Below are positions 45,851 through 57,400 of a DNA stretch of 64,000 bases, in pieces (position 1 is the first letter of the stretch; each line of letters begins with the position of its first letter). The translations under genes and the position numbers were made by a program. This DNA comes from Dugong dugon (taxonomy: Eukaryota > Chordata > Mammalia > Sirenia > Dugongidae). Under the pieces are notes generated by a model. That model worked only from the letters and a program-made list of their open reading frames with translations, made no database searches and was not told the origin of the DNA. The stretch lies in contig CM057475.1 of assembly GCA_030035585.1 (NCBI GenBank), positions 1,559,501 to 1,623,500 of the forward strand. Direction: 5' to 3'.

Positions 45851-48800
45851 GCTGCGATGAGACGTGTGCAGACCAGGGCCATGAGGATATTGCTGCCTCT
45901 AACTTCTTCAGCCTTGAGCACCTCACCGCTCACTGCCAGCAGAGGAAAGTAATGTGGTCAGGAGCAGTTAAACTTGGGCTAAACCACAGGCATTATGAAC
46001 ATGCAGGCCAACCTCACTCTTGGCATTCAGACAAACTTGGGGAGAACCAACAGGATGCCAGCATGATGCAAATATCCCAGGACATGATTGGCACTCCTTG
46101 GCACCAAGGCTACCATTCCAGCTCCTCTACAAGTGACCTCTCCAACTGTGACTGTAATTATGTGAGGCGGAGCCCTGACCAGTGCATCTCCCAGGGGAGC
46201 ATGGAGAACCTGGAGCCCAGAACAGGATACTCTCCTTGCCATCTTTTTTCCTCTGCCAAGTCAATCCACAGCTGGTCAATCTGACCAGCTCAGCCACCTG
46301 CATAACAAGAGAGACTCTGCTTACAGCTCCTTCTCCACCAGTTCCAGCATCCTAGAGTATCTGCCTCCCGGCATCTCTGGTCAGGAACGTTCAGGCTCCA
46401 TGGATACCCCTTCTGCTTGAGGTGGCCTCCTGGAAGGGATGAGGCAGGGAGACATTCACTATGTCAAGACAGTGTGATACTCAGAGGGAAGTCTCAGAGG
46501 AGTATTAAGTAAACGCTTCAACCCTGCTTCTTCAAGGTAGGGAGGCCCGAGTATCAGTAGAAGATCAGAGCTATGATAAATGGCATAATGTTCCTCGGGG
46601 CAAAGGAGTGCCACCCCCATCCTGGAACCAGAAATGCCCCAGTTCCTTTGAGACGGCCACTGATAAGTAACCTCCTGAGAGTGACAGATATGTAGCCATC
46701 CAGCACCGTGATGAGCACAGCTCATGGTCTAGCCTTGATCAGAAATGGTTCTGTCTCAGGAAAACTTGTCAGGCTCCCTGAAGTCTCCTTTCATAGGGTA
46801 ACAGCTGCATACTGTACTAGAGAAGAGTCTAGAGAGCAGCCCCCTAGTGAAGCCCAAGTGTAATTATACCCAGAAGGTGCAACCAGAACAACCTCTGCTC
46901 CCGACTGGCACCTACCCCGTACCTTCTGTGGAGCCACACTTTGCCCAGGTTCCCTAGCCTTCCAGGAACAGTAAAGGTATATTTTACCATTCATTGGCCA
47001 AGGAGAGTGTCTATAGAGTCCTTCAGGAATCTTGTGAGAAGACAGCTACCTTTGAGGAGAATGGGAATTGGTCTAGCAGGCCTGGGTTTGCCTTCTACCA
47101 GCCTCTGGAACATGACTTATTGTCCCCAGTGGAGAGGAAACCAGAAACTATAGCCAAGTTGGTCCCCTACAAAGTTCATTTCCCATCAGTGCCTGAAAAT
47201 GTGAGGAGACATCTCACATCTCTGCAAGGTGATAGGACACATTCCAGTGAGAAAAAGAGCACCCACAGCAACTAACCATATTCTAATCACCACAGCCTCA
47301 AACCCCTCAGGCTCCAGCCTGGCAAGTGGAAGACAGAGATCTTCCAGGCCCTCAGAGCCTTGGGAGGTGGATTTCCAGGAAGACTACAATGCTAACCTCC
47401 AGAGAGAAGGCAGCAGAAAGTCTAAGCCAGATTCTGTCGAGAAGCTTTAGCAAGACCAAGTCAGCCTTCTCATCTCTCCACAACATTCTAAGATGGGAAA
47501 GCCTGGAGCTAGAAGGGGGATCTCAGGAAGGCTATCCAGATGGCAAACCAGCCTCAACATCAAGGCTGAGGACCCTGGAAAGAAAGTTGGTCCTGACCAT
47601 AGGAGCCATCTGGACAGGCCAGTTCCCTATCAAAGACCCAAGGGGAGAACGAGCATTTCTGCCTCTTTCCACAGTCCATACCCAAGGTACAAACAGCCTT
47701 CCTCCCCATTGCACCAGCAGACATCCAGTTTGGGCCAAAGGAGGCTCAGCTCAGGCATGGCCTCCGCTCTGCAGGGCTTTCAGTACAGGAAGCCCCACAG
47801 CTTGGTGCTGGAGAAGGTTTCCAAAATAGAGCAGCGAGAGCAAGGTAGCCAGAGACCCTCAAGTGTAGGCTGCTCCAGTTAGGCCCTACCTATAGGACCA
47901 ACAGGACGGTCTCAACTTCCAGTATTTCTGGGAATGAATTTGAGGAGGCAAGAGCCAATACCTATTTTTCTGAATACATTGAGCATCTAGGCAATGGGGA
48001 GTGGCACTTCAAATACAGAAAGACAAAGTTGAAAGAGGTTTCTTGGCAGCCATATAAGAAACAGCTGAGTATGGGTGCAGATGGTGGCTGTGGCCCCCCT
48101 CTCCAAGGAGGTGAGCCCCCTAGGTGGGATGCTTCCCTCCTCTGCAGCCAGAGCACCTTTCAGCTCTTCAATGAGGCTGAGAAGGCGACTGTGTGGCTGC
48201 ATGACAGGCCTGCCACTCCCAAGTCACCCCTGCTGAATGCCCCCTTCAGCCATACCTAATGGAACAGCATCAAGGACACAGTCCCGTGTCCTAGGGCCAC
48301 CTCCTTTTGATGGAGGCACCTAGAACTGGGGTTTCCCGGGCATCCAGACCCTGGTGGCCCTGGCCTGCCTTGGCCACATGGGGCTGCATATTCCTGAGGC
48401 ACCAGCAAAAGCCTCCCTTCTCCACACATGCCCTGTGAGCGGCACAGCTCACCCTGGCCAAGGGAGGACCGGCCCAGCCAGCATCCTCCAGCTGCTCAAA
48501 GAGGGGCATGCCAGCGCCTGGCCCCCAAGCATAAGAAGCATTCCTGTTTGGAGCCCCAGAAGATGAACAAGATGGGGGTCTCAAATGAGGCTAAGCCAAT
48601 GCACTTGGGTCCAGAGGAAGGGGCTGTATTTTCCAGAGACTACGATGGCCAGCCGCCACCGGATCTTCGAGTGCAAAGTGAAAGCCTGCTGGATGCTCAG
48701 CCTGTAGGGCCTGGAGCTGAAGCAGTTCCAGCAGAGCCCCGTGGACAACTACATTCAGTTAAAAAATGACAAGCGGCCATCAACCTCTGTGCGTTGTGGC

Positions 48801-50245
48801 TTCTGGGAGCCTGGAGCTCTGCGGGAGCACACCCAAAGCACTTATGTCTAGTTCGGTCCCGCAGCTCCCAACGGCCACAGACTTCAGCCTTATTTCACTG
48901 CAGGAGTTGAGCCTGCAGCCTAGCAGGGAGGCCTCCCTCCTGCTGGCCTCAGCGCAGGTGGCTGGGGGGAGCAGCCATGGGCCCCTGGGGATTGCAGCAG
49001 CTCTTTTGCCAGAGACCACCTCCTATGGGAATTGCAGTACAGAGACCATGAGGCCTTAAGGGAGCCAACAGGCCAAAGCTGCTTGGTGGAGATAACTGTG
49101 GGCCTCGGGGTCCCCAGAGGGTGGACAGGACCCCTGGGGAGCCGTCCTCCTGGTAAGCCACAACTGGGAAGACTGGGAAGTCCAAGTCAGCCAGGACTTG
49201 CTACAGCGTTGGGATGTCCTCGCCATCTATATCCATGTACAGTTCAGGTCATCTCCCATTGAAGACAAAAAGCACCAGGATATGATTTTGAGGGACAGCG
49301 GTAGCTTTGGTCTTCTTGTGAAGAATCCATGCTCCTTGGTTGGCCCTGAATCTAGGTCACTCAGTTGTTCAGAAAGAGGCCGTGAAGAGATGGCACTGCT
49401 CACACACCATCTTAGACCTCTTTGGGGTGGTGCAGGCTGCAGAGCAATTGGTGGCCCCTCAGTTCCCAGTGAATGTGCTAGAACCCTGGACCGTCACTGA
49501 GAAGCTAGCAGGACACCTTGCCCCAGGGCTACTTCCAGCAGGAATGCAGGACCATCTCACAGACACCAGGATAGGACCACTGTCCCTACTCAGCTTCACT
49601 CTGCTGTCCACTGTGCTCTCCACCTACTGCTCACAGGATGCTACCGGCCAGCAGGTTGAGAAGGATGGTCAAGCATGGTTACAGCCTCTATTGCCCTGCA
49701 CCCTGCAATAACCCCCTGAAGCAACATTCCCAGCCTTACCCAGCCTCCAAGTCCCAGAGGCCTGGAATTCACCAGCCCAGAGAAAGGGATAGAGGAGGGG
49801 ATGAGGAAAACGTTCTTGCTACCTCAGAGTCCTCCCCCTTGAGTAAGATAGGCCTACAAAATCCAAGAGAACAGCCTTCCTGAGGGATCATTGTTGCTGG
49901 AATTTGTAAACCTGAAGCACTATAAAAAACAGCAGAGTCTTCCACGTTCAAGCAGCATTTCTGAGCCAGACACGCCTGTAGGGGCACCAAGAATTCCAGA
50001 GAATATTTCCCTCAAATATTTGAGTCGGTCCTGCAGGCCTCCTCACCACCTCCGGAGGATTGTGACAATGAAGTGTTTGTGAAGGACTTGCAACCCAGTG
50101 CTACTTCCAACCCCACATTTGAAGCTCTTCCTCCACCCTCACCTCCTTGACTGATCCTGGAAACCCTGGAGGAGAACTTGGATGACTTTCCTCCACCATT
50201 TACCAAAGCTGTGTGTGAGTCATGGCTGGACAGCGAAGCTTCTGA
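45851..50245 (+). pseudogene. SHROOM3: SHROOM3 pseudogene, central region only
   Basis: SHROOM3 binds actin and recruits Rho kinase to drive apical constriction. Successive plus-strand pieces follow its order: PHSWHSDKLGENQQDASMMQ and GYHSSSSTSDLSNCD (45,850-46,284), RDSAYSSFSTSSSILEYLPP (from about 46,306), MRQGDIHYVKTV (from 46,439), GFAFYQPLEHDLLSPVERKP (46,994-47,275), EDPGKKVGPDHRSHLDRPV and ALQGFQYRKPHSLVLEKVSK (47,493-47,882), QSTFQLFNEAEKA (48,150-48,240), SRSLSCSERGREEM (49,198-49,500) and LKHYKKQQSLP (49,891-50,082). About 1,460 codons' length is covered. The N-terminal PDZ domain and C-terminal ASD2 domain are absent. There are at least eight frame changes plus in-frame stops, for example after HYVKTV, so it cannot encode the protein. 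No introns are visible inside it. With no poly-A seen, a retrocopy and a copied large central exon are both possible. Confidence 0.93.
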
Positions 50246-50585
50246 GGATCCCCATACCAGCAGCTGTGGTACAATATGGATTACTGATTTAATTACTTTT
50301 ATGTGTGGCCTTTCTAGACACGGGCTTGTAACTCCCACCAGGTGATTGTATGATAGGGTAATTGTGGCCTACCAAGGGGATTGGTCAGTTTTGCCTTAAA
50401 AAGAGCCAATTTCAGAGCAGAGAGGAGGAACCCACCACCAACAAGGAAAGAGAGACCCATCAGCAGGAGATGATGTGGTGGGCTTCCTGGCCCATGAATA
50501 AAGCTGAGTGCCTTTTGGCAGAGACTGAAGGCCAGAGAGAGGCATGCCTGCAAGCACAGCAGGGGATGGGCTATCCTCCCTGCAG
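50246..50585. mobile_element. Possible LTR-type repeat (fossil), unassigned family
   Basis: The stretch GTGATTGTATGATAGGGTAA, TTGGTCAGTTTTGCCTTAAA, GAGCCAATTTCAGAGCAGAG and ATGAATAAAGCTGAG has the look of an LTR with an AATAAA signal (about 50,504) that I associate with endogenous retroviruses of elephants. I cannot define both ends or name the family. It is broken and old, if it is an LTR at all. Confidence 0.35.
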
Positions 50586-50725
50586 GGGGGAGGAGGAGGA
50601 GATAGGGTGGGGCCGGGGGGAGGAGGATGAGATGTGGTTGTGGAGGAGGGGAGGAGACGAGATGAGGTGGAGGAGGAGGAGGAGATGGAGTGGGAGGAGG
50701 AGGAGGAGACAGGCGAGTCAGTCTG
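50586..50725 (+). repeat. GGA-rich simple repeat
   Basis: A run of GAGGAGGAGG and GGGGAGG blocks on the plus strand, placed between the LTR-like repeat and minisatellite array 2. Many G-runs make G-quadruplex formation plausible. The Pro/Ser-rich minus-strand frames are by-products. Confidence 0.9.
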
Positions 50726-50729
50726 GGAG

Positions 50730-52190
50730 CTTGGAATAGAGATGAAATGGAGGTGGAATACAAGTGAAATAGACATGAATAAATGATGTTATATTGACAT
50801 GGAATAGCCTATGTGGAACATATGTAGAATAGAGGTGAAACAGAGGTAGAATAGTGGTGGAATAGACGTGAAATAGTCTTGGAATAGATGAGGAATACAG
50901 GTAGAATAGAAGTAGAATAGGCACTGAGTACACATGGAATAGATATGGAATTTATGTGGGAAAACATTGTGGAATAGATGCGGAAAATATGCAGAAGAGA
51001 TATGGAATAAAGGTAGCATAGAGGTATCATTGAGGTGGAATGGGCAAAAAATAGAGGTGGAATAGATGTGGCATAGACATGGAATAGATGAGGAATACAT
51101 TTGAAATTGACGTGGAATAAATCGTGCTATAGATGTGGAATAGACGATATGGAACATGTGGAATAGACGTGGAATATATGGGGAATAGACATGGAATAAT
51201 TTTGGAATAGATGGTGTGGAATAGATGTGGAAAAGATGTGAAGAGGTGGAATAGATGTGAAAGAGTGGTAGAATGGATGTGTAATAGATGTGGAACAAAA
51301 ATGGAATAGATGTGGCATAGACGTGGAATAGTTGCGGAATATATGTGGAAGAGACGATGTGGAAAATATGTGGAATAGTTGTGGAATAGATGTGCAATAA
51401 GTGTGGAATAGATGTGGAATAGATGATGTGGAATAGATGTGAAATAGAGGTGGAATAGAAGTGGAATAGATAAGAAATGGATATGGAATAGACGTGGAAT
51501 AGGCATGGGATAGACAATTTGGAATAGATGTGGAATAGACAATGTGGAATGGATGTGTAATAATGTGGAATAGATGTGGAAGAGGTATGAATAGATGTGG
51601 AATATACATGGAATAAATCATGTGGAATTGACTTGGAATAGACGATGTGGAATATATGTGGAGCATATGTGGAATAGATATGGAATAGCTGTGAAATAGA
51701 TGTGGAATAGATGATATGGAATAGACATGGAATTGGTGTGGAATAGAGGTGGATTAGTGGTGAAATGGATGTAGAATGGACGTGGAATTGACGTGGAATA
51801 GGCGTGCAATAGAGGTGGAATATACCTGGAATGGAAATGGAATGGACATGAACTAGACATGAAATGGAGGGAGAATAGATGTGGAATAGATGATATGGAA
51901 AAGAAGTGGAATAGATGTGGAATATATGTGGAATAGACGTGGAATAGAGGTGAAATAGACATGGAATAGACGTAGAAAAGATGATGCAGAATAGACGTGG
52001 AATAGAAGAGGTGGGATAGATGTGGAATACAGGTGAAATAGACATGGAATAGATGATGTGGAATAGGTGTAGAATAGATGACATGGAATGGGTGTGCAGT
52101 AGATGTGGAATAGAGGTGGAAAAGACATGGAATATACAATGTGGAATAGGTGTGGAATAAACGTGGAAGAGATGTGGAATAGAGATAGCT
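50730..52190. repeat. 11-bp minisatellite array 2 (unit GANGTGGAATA)
   Basis: It is the same unit and variant set as array 1, in the same orientation as 22,450-27,370. The minus strand contains a 546-codon stop-free frame (50,789-52,429) whose residues repeat in an IPHLFHIYSTS pattern over 33 bp; it begins inside the S5 fragment and is a by-product of a stop-free repeat unit. Confidence 0.93.
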
Positions 52191-52194
52191 TTCA

Positions 52195-52446
52195 GGTGAT
52201 TTCCTGAAATCAGAGTCTGAGATGGAATTCTTATGTAAACAGTAGATTGAGTGAATGCTTTCATGGGCAAACTGTGAGGGAAGCCAGGACAGAACGTGGG
52301 AAGGAGAACCTCAGTCTGATCCCATGGAGAGGCTCTAGAGCAAGAAAGACTCCAAAGAGGAGAGAAGTTGGTCTTTTGCACCCCAATTAAGCCACAGTCA
52401 TTGACTCCCTCTTCTAAGTCCTGCTGCATCCTGCCTGCGTAATTTG
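52195..52446. repeat. Segmental duplicate fragment S5
   Basis: It aligns to S2 at about 15,535-15,790 and S1 at 6,050-6,300: GTCTGAGATGGAATTCTTAT, GGAGAACCTCAGTCTGATCC and AGTCATTGACTCCC. It is bounded at the left by minisatellite array 2 and at the right by a SINE fragment. It corresponds largely to the part missing from S4. Confidence 0.85.
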
Positions 52447-52459
52447 ATTTTGGGGTGTA

Positions 52460-52579
52460 GGTCGAACATCTTTTCTTCCTAGTCTATCTTAGTCTGGAAG
52501 AGCCACTGAAATCAATTCACCATCACAGCAACACACGCCTCCACTGACAGACAAGTGTTGACTACACATGAGGTGCATT
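52460..52579 (-). mobile_element. tRNA-Gly-headed SINE, body half split by an RTE
   Basis: TCTTCCTAGTCTATCTTAGT, CGCCTCCACTGACAGACAAG and ACTACACATGAGGTGCATT match the body of the SINE at 13,230-13,345. The head half resumes at 53,833 after the RTE. Confidence 0.75.
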
Positions 52580-53813
52580 GTTGTTGTTGTTAGGTGCCAT
52601 TGATTTGCTTCTGATTCAGCGACACTGTGTACAACAGAATGAAACACTGCTTGGTCCTGCACCATCCTTACAAACGTTGTTATGTTTGAACCCATTGTTG
52701 CAGCCACTGTGTCATTCATCTCATCAAGGGTATTCCTCTTTTTCGCTGATCCTCTACTTCACCAAGCATGGTGTCTTTCTCCAGGGAATGGTCCTTTCTG
52801 ATAACATGTACAGAGTACATGAGACGAATTCTCGCCATCATTGCCTCCAAGCAGCAATCTGGCTGTAATTCTTCCAAGACAGACTTGTTCATTCTTCTCA
52901 CATTCTAACATCATAATTGCCAACACCATAATTTAAAAGCATCAAGTCATGTTTGATCTTTCTTATTCATTTTCCAGCTTTCACATGCATATGAGGTGAC
53001 TGAAAATACCATGGCTTGGGTCAGGTGCACCTTAGTCCTCAAAGTTACATCTTTGCTTTTGAACACTTTAAAGAGTTCTTTTGCAACAGAACTGCCTAAG
53101 GCAATGCGTCATTTGATTTCTTGACTGCTGCTTCTGTGGATATTGATTGTGATCCAAGTTATATGAAGTCCTTGTCCACTTCAATATTTTTTCTGTTTAC
53201 CATGTTGTTGCTCATCCAATTGTGAAGTTTTTTTTTCTGTTGGGGTGTAATCCATACTGCAGGCTGTAGTCTTTGATCTTCATCAGTAAGTGCTTCAACT
53301 CCTCTTCACTTGCAGCATGCAAGGTTGTGTCATTTGTATATCACAGATTATTAATGAGACTTCTACCAATCCTGATGCCACGTTCTTCATCATATAGTCA
53401 AGCTTCCAGGATTATTGCTTAGCATACAGATTGAATAATTATAGTGAAAGGATAGAACAGTGACCGCACCTTTCCTAGTTTCAAACCATGCGGTATCCCC
53501 TTGTTCTGTTCGAACGACTACTTCTTGGTCTATGTACCGGTTCTGCGTGAGCACAATTAAGTGTTCTGGAATTCCCATTCTTTGCAATGTTATTCATAAT
53601 TTGTTAGGATCCACACACAGTCAGATGCCTTTGCATAGTCAATGAAAAACAGGTAAACAAGTCTCTGCTATTCTCTGCTTTCAGCCAAGATCCATTGACG
53701 TCAGTAATGAAAGCCCTCATTCCACTTCCACTTCTAAATATGGCTTATATTTCTGGCAGTTCCCTGTTGATGTACTGTTGCAGCCATTTTTTAATTATCC
53801 TCAGCAAAGTTTT
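52580..53813 (-). mobile_element. RTE-clade LINE (minus strand), 5'-truncated, inserted in a SINE
   Basis: It starts at its 3' end with TTGTTGTTGTTAGGTGCCAT (complement of the CACCTAACAACAA terminus) and runs into the reverse-transcriptase domain. Minus-strand frames include 52,716-52,901 (NKSVLEELQPDCCLEAMMAR) and 53,390-53,587 (MQRMGIPEHLIVLTQNRYID, VVVRTEQGDTAWFETRKG). Flanks ACTACACATGAGGTGCATT (52,561-52,579) and ACTACACATAAGGTACATT (53,814-53,832) form a 19-bp target-site duplication with two differences. It is inactive. Confidence 0.93.
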
Positions 53814-53832
53814 ACTACACATAAGGTACATT

Positions 53833-53905
53833 AGCAGGAAACAAACTCTGGTCTTCAGCATGGAACATGAGACCTCTGCCACTGAACCACCAACGCCCCA
53901 TGAAA
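53833..53905 (-). mobile_element. tRNA-Gly-like SINE head (right of the RTE)
   Basis: AACAAACTCTGGTCTTCAGC and GACCTCTGCCACTGAACCAC are the complement of the tRNA-like head. Together with 52,460-52,579 it is one SINE split by the RTE. The paralogue is at 28,119-28,190. Confidence 0.75.
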
Positions 53906-54215
53906 TGCCCTATTTTGGTGAAACAGTGATTCAAAAATTTAATTGCCTATCCTGATTTCTCATGTAAACTCTATACCAATATTTCCAAATACTTATTCTG
54001 GATCTCTCTGGGTATCCTATTGACTTTATAAGGTGAACATGCACTGTTTCCAACCTGTATCCCCTTCCCTCATAATGGCATCATCCATTAACTAGATGTC
54101 ATCCTAGCCTATCTTTCCCTCTGGCATTCCATATCTAGCTGGTTGCCAAGTACTAATTATCTGTAGAATTTACCTCCTTCCCTCTATTTCTACTAATTCT
54201 TTTATGTGAATGGTT
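53906..54215. other. Duplicated flank F (copy 2)
   Basis: It aligns with 28,191-28,535. No gene or named repeat recognised. Homology to copy 1 ends at about 54,215. Confidence 0.75.
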
Positions 54216-54436
54216 ATATTAATAGCGGTGGTTGATAGGGGACCTCCACTATGTAACTCTCCTAGATCTCGGTTCTCTGTCAGTTTCTTATTCCATTTAG
54301 TGTTTTGTTGGGTTCTTTATCCCTTTATTTGATGCTTAGGGTTCCAGAATTGACTTCTGTCTCTATTTTACTTAGTTTTTCAGGTTTTTGCTGTGGAAAG
54401 ACAGTGTGGTTGTTCTATATATACTGCCATGTTCCC
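54216..54436 (-). mobile_element. Probable L1 5'-end fragment (minus strand)
   Basis: On the minus strand from 54,436 it reads GGGAACATGGCAGTATATAT, then CACTGTCTTTCCACAGCAAA and GAGACAGAAGTCAATTCTGG. This resembles the start of an L1 5'UTR as I remember it in elephants. It abuts L1 copy E ORF2 at 54,437. No ORF1 follows, so it is a short remnant. Confidence 0.45.
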
Positions 54437-57400
54437 AACTGATTTTTGTATGTTAATCTTGTATTTTGCTGCTTAGCTTTCTTGTGGATTCTTTGGGATT
54501 TTCTGCGTATAAGGTCACATCATCTGGGAATAGGAGTAGTTTTACCTCTTTAGTACCAATTTGGATGCATTTATTATTTATTTATTTATTATTGTGCTGT
54601 AGCTTCCAGCACAACATTGAATAAGAGTGATGATAAAGGGCAACCTTCTCCGTGTCCCGTTCTCAAGGGGAATGCTTTCAGTCTCTCTCCATTTAGAATG
54701 ATAGGAGCTGTTGGTTTTGCATAAATGCCCTGTATTAATGTTGAGGAATTTCTCTTCTATTCCTACTTTGCTGAGAGTTTTTATAAAGAATGGGTATTGG
54801 ATTTTGTCCAGTGCGTTTTCTGCATCAATTGAGATGATCATGTGATTCTTTTGTTTTATTTATGTGTCGAATTATGTTGACTGATTTTCTAATGTTAAAC
54901 TACCTTGAATCACTGGTATAAGTCCTACTTGTTCATGATGTATTATTTTTTCATATGCTGTTGAATTCTATTGGCTACAGTTTTCTTGATAATTTCTGCA
55001 TCTGTGTTCATGAGACATATTGGTCTGTAGTTTTCTTTTTTTGTGGTGCCTTTACCTGGCTTTGGTATCAGGGTAATGCTAGCTTCGTAGAATGAATTCA
55101 GGACTATTACTTTTTTTCTCTATGCTTTGAAATAATTTGAACTGTATTGTTGTGAACCCTTCTCTGAAAGTTTGAACAAAAAATTCCCCAGTGAAGCCTA
55201 AGGATCACAGCCTTTTTTGTCGGTGGTGGTGGTGGTAGAAGATTTTTTTTATTATTATGTCTTCAATCTCTTCCTTTATTATGGGACAGCTTAGTTTTTC
55301 TACCTCAGTTTGTGTTAGTTTAGGTAGGTAGAGTGTTTCTAGAAATTTGTTCATTTACTCTAGATTTTCAAATTTGTTGGATTTAAATTTTTCATAGTAT
55401 TCTGTTAAGATCTTTTTATTTTAATTGTGTCTGTTGTGATAATCATCTCTCTCATTTCTTATTTGCGTTATTTGCTTCTTCTCCTGTTTTTCTTTTGTCA
55501 GTTTGGCCACTGGTTTATTTTGTTCATCTTTTGAAAGAACGATCTTTTAGTCTTATTGATTCTATATTTTTCTGTTCCTATTTCATTTATTTCTGCTCTA
55601 ATCTTTATTATTTCCTTCCTTGTGATGCCTGTGGTCTTCTTTTGCAGGTATCTATTTGTTCGAGTTGTAGCGTTGGTGTGTTGGCCCTTTCTTTCGGCAT
55701 GTGTGTTTCTTGCTATAATATGACCTCTAAGCACTGCTTTTGCTGTGTCCCAAAGATGTTGGTAATATGTATTTTCATTTTCATTTGATTTTATGAATTT
55801 GTATTCCATCCTTGATTTCTTTTATTACCAAGTAGTTTTTAGGCAAGATGTTATTCAGTTTCTATGTATTTGATTTTTTTCCTTACTGTTTCTATTATTG
55901 ATTTCTACTTTTAAGGCACTATAACCAGAGAAGATACTTTGTATAATTTCAATGTTTTGGAATTTTTTGAGTCTTGCTTTAGGGTCTAAAATGTGGTCTC
56001 TTCTGGAGGATGTTCCATGTGCATTAGAAAAGAATGTGTACTTTGCTGCTGTTGGGTGGAGTGTTCTGTATATGTCTATAAAGTCAAGTTGGTTGATTGT
56101 GGCATTTAGATCTTCTGTATCTTTAATGAGTTTCTTACTAGATGTTCTGCCCATCACCAAAATTGGTGTGTCAGTGTCTCCTATTATTATTGTGAAACTG
56201 TCTATTTCTCTTTTCAAAGCTGTTACTTTGTTTTATGCATTTTTGTGCACTGTCGTTGTGTCCATACATATTTATTATGGTTATGTCCTCTTAGTGTATT
56301 GACACTTTAGTCATTATAGAGTGACCCTCCTTGTGCTTTGTGGTGAATTTTGCTTGAAAGTTTATTTTATTGGAGATTAATATTGCCACTCCTGCTCTTT
56401 TTGGGTTATTGTTTGCTTGATATATATTTTTTTCCATCCTTTGAAGTTTAGTTTGTTTAGGTGTTTGTGTCTCAGGAGTCTCTTGTAGGCAGCATATAGA
56501 TGGATCTTTTTTCTTTTTATCCATTCTACCACTCTCTTTTACTGGTTCATTTAGGCCATTTACATTCAGTGTAATTATTGATCGGTATGACTTTTCTGCT
56601 GTCAGTTTGTTTTTGTGGTGCTGGTAGGTTCTTCGTTCTGCTGAATTTTTGTGCTGAGTTATTTTTGTTTATGGATTTTCTTATCATTTCTTTCATTATT
56701 GTTGATTTTGTTTTTGCTGACATTTTATGTTTTTCTTTTATTTTGATGGATAGGTTTCTTAGCTTCCTTTGAAATTTACCTTTATTTTTCTAAGTTTAAT
56801 CCAGTCTTTTATTTCTTGATATTGTCCTAACTTCCTGTCTATATGGAAGTTCTGTGTCAACACCATTTTTTCTCTCTTTTTTTGTTCTGATATTTTGCTC
56901 GTTTACCTATTGACATCTCTGGTTCCCTATTTTCAGTCTTTTAGCTTTGTTTTATGTTTGAGAATTCCCTATCTGAGTTGGTATCTGGTTGATCTGTCCT
57001 GTGTCCTTGTCTTGGGTTGTTCTCTGATGTTGGTTCTCAAACCAGATGACTCCCTTTTATATATTTTTAATCTTGATCTGGTTTTTTATATTCCCTTAAT
57101 TTCTGTTTATATGGAAATGACTTAATATCTCCATCAATTTTAGGGACTATTATGTTGAATATATAATTCTTGGCTGGCAATTTTTGTCCTTCAAGGATTT
57201 ATATATGTCATCCATTTGCCTTCTTGCCTGCATGGTTTCTGCTTAGTAAACAGACCTCATCTCCACTCTCAGGATTCTTTCTTTGTCTTTGGTTTTGTGA
57301 AATTTGATTATGGTATGTCTTGGTGACTTTCCTTTGGGACCTTCCTGTATGGGTTCAATGAGCCTCTTGGATAATTATCATGTCATCTGTTATGATATTA

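Noticed and set aside
45851-50245. A functional SHROOM3-related gene
   Set aside because: At least eight frame changes and several in-frame stops occur, and both functional end domains are absent.
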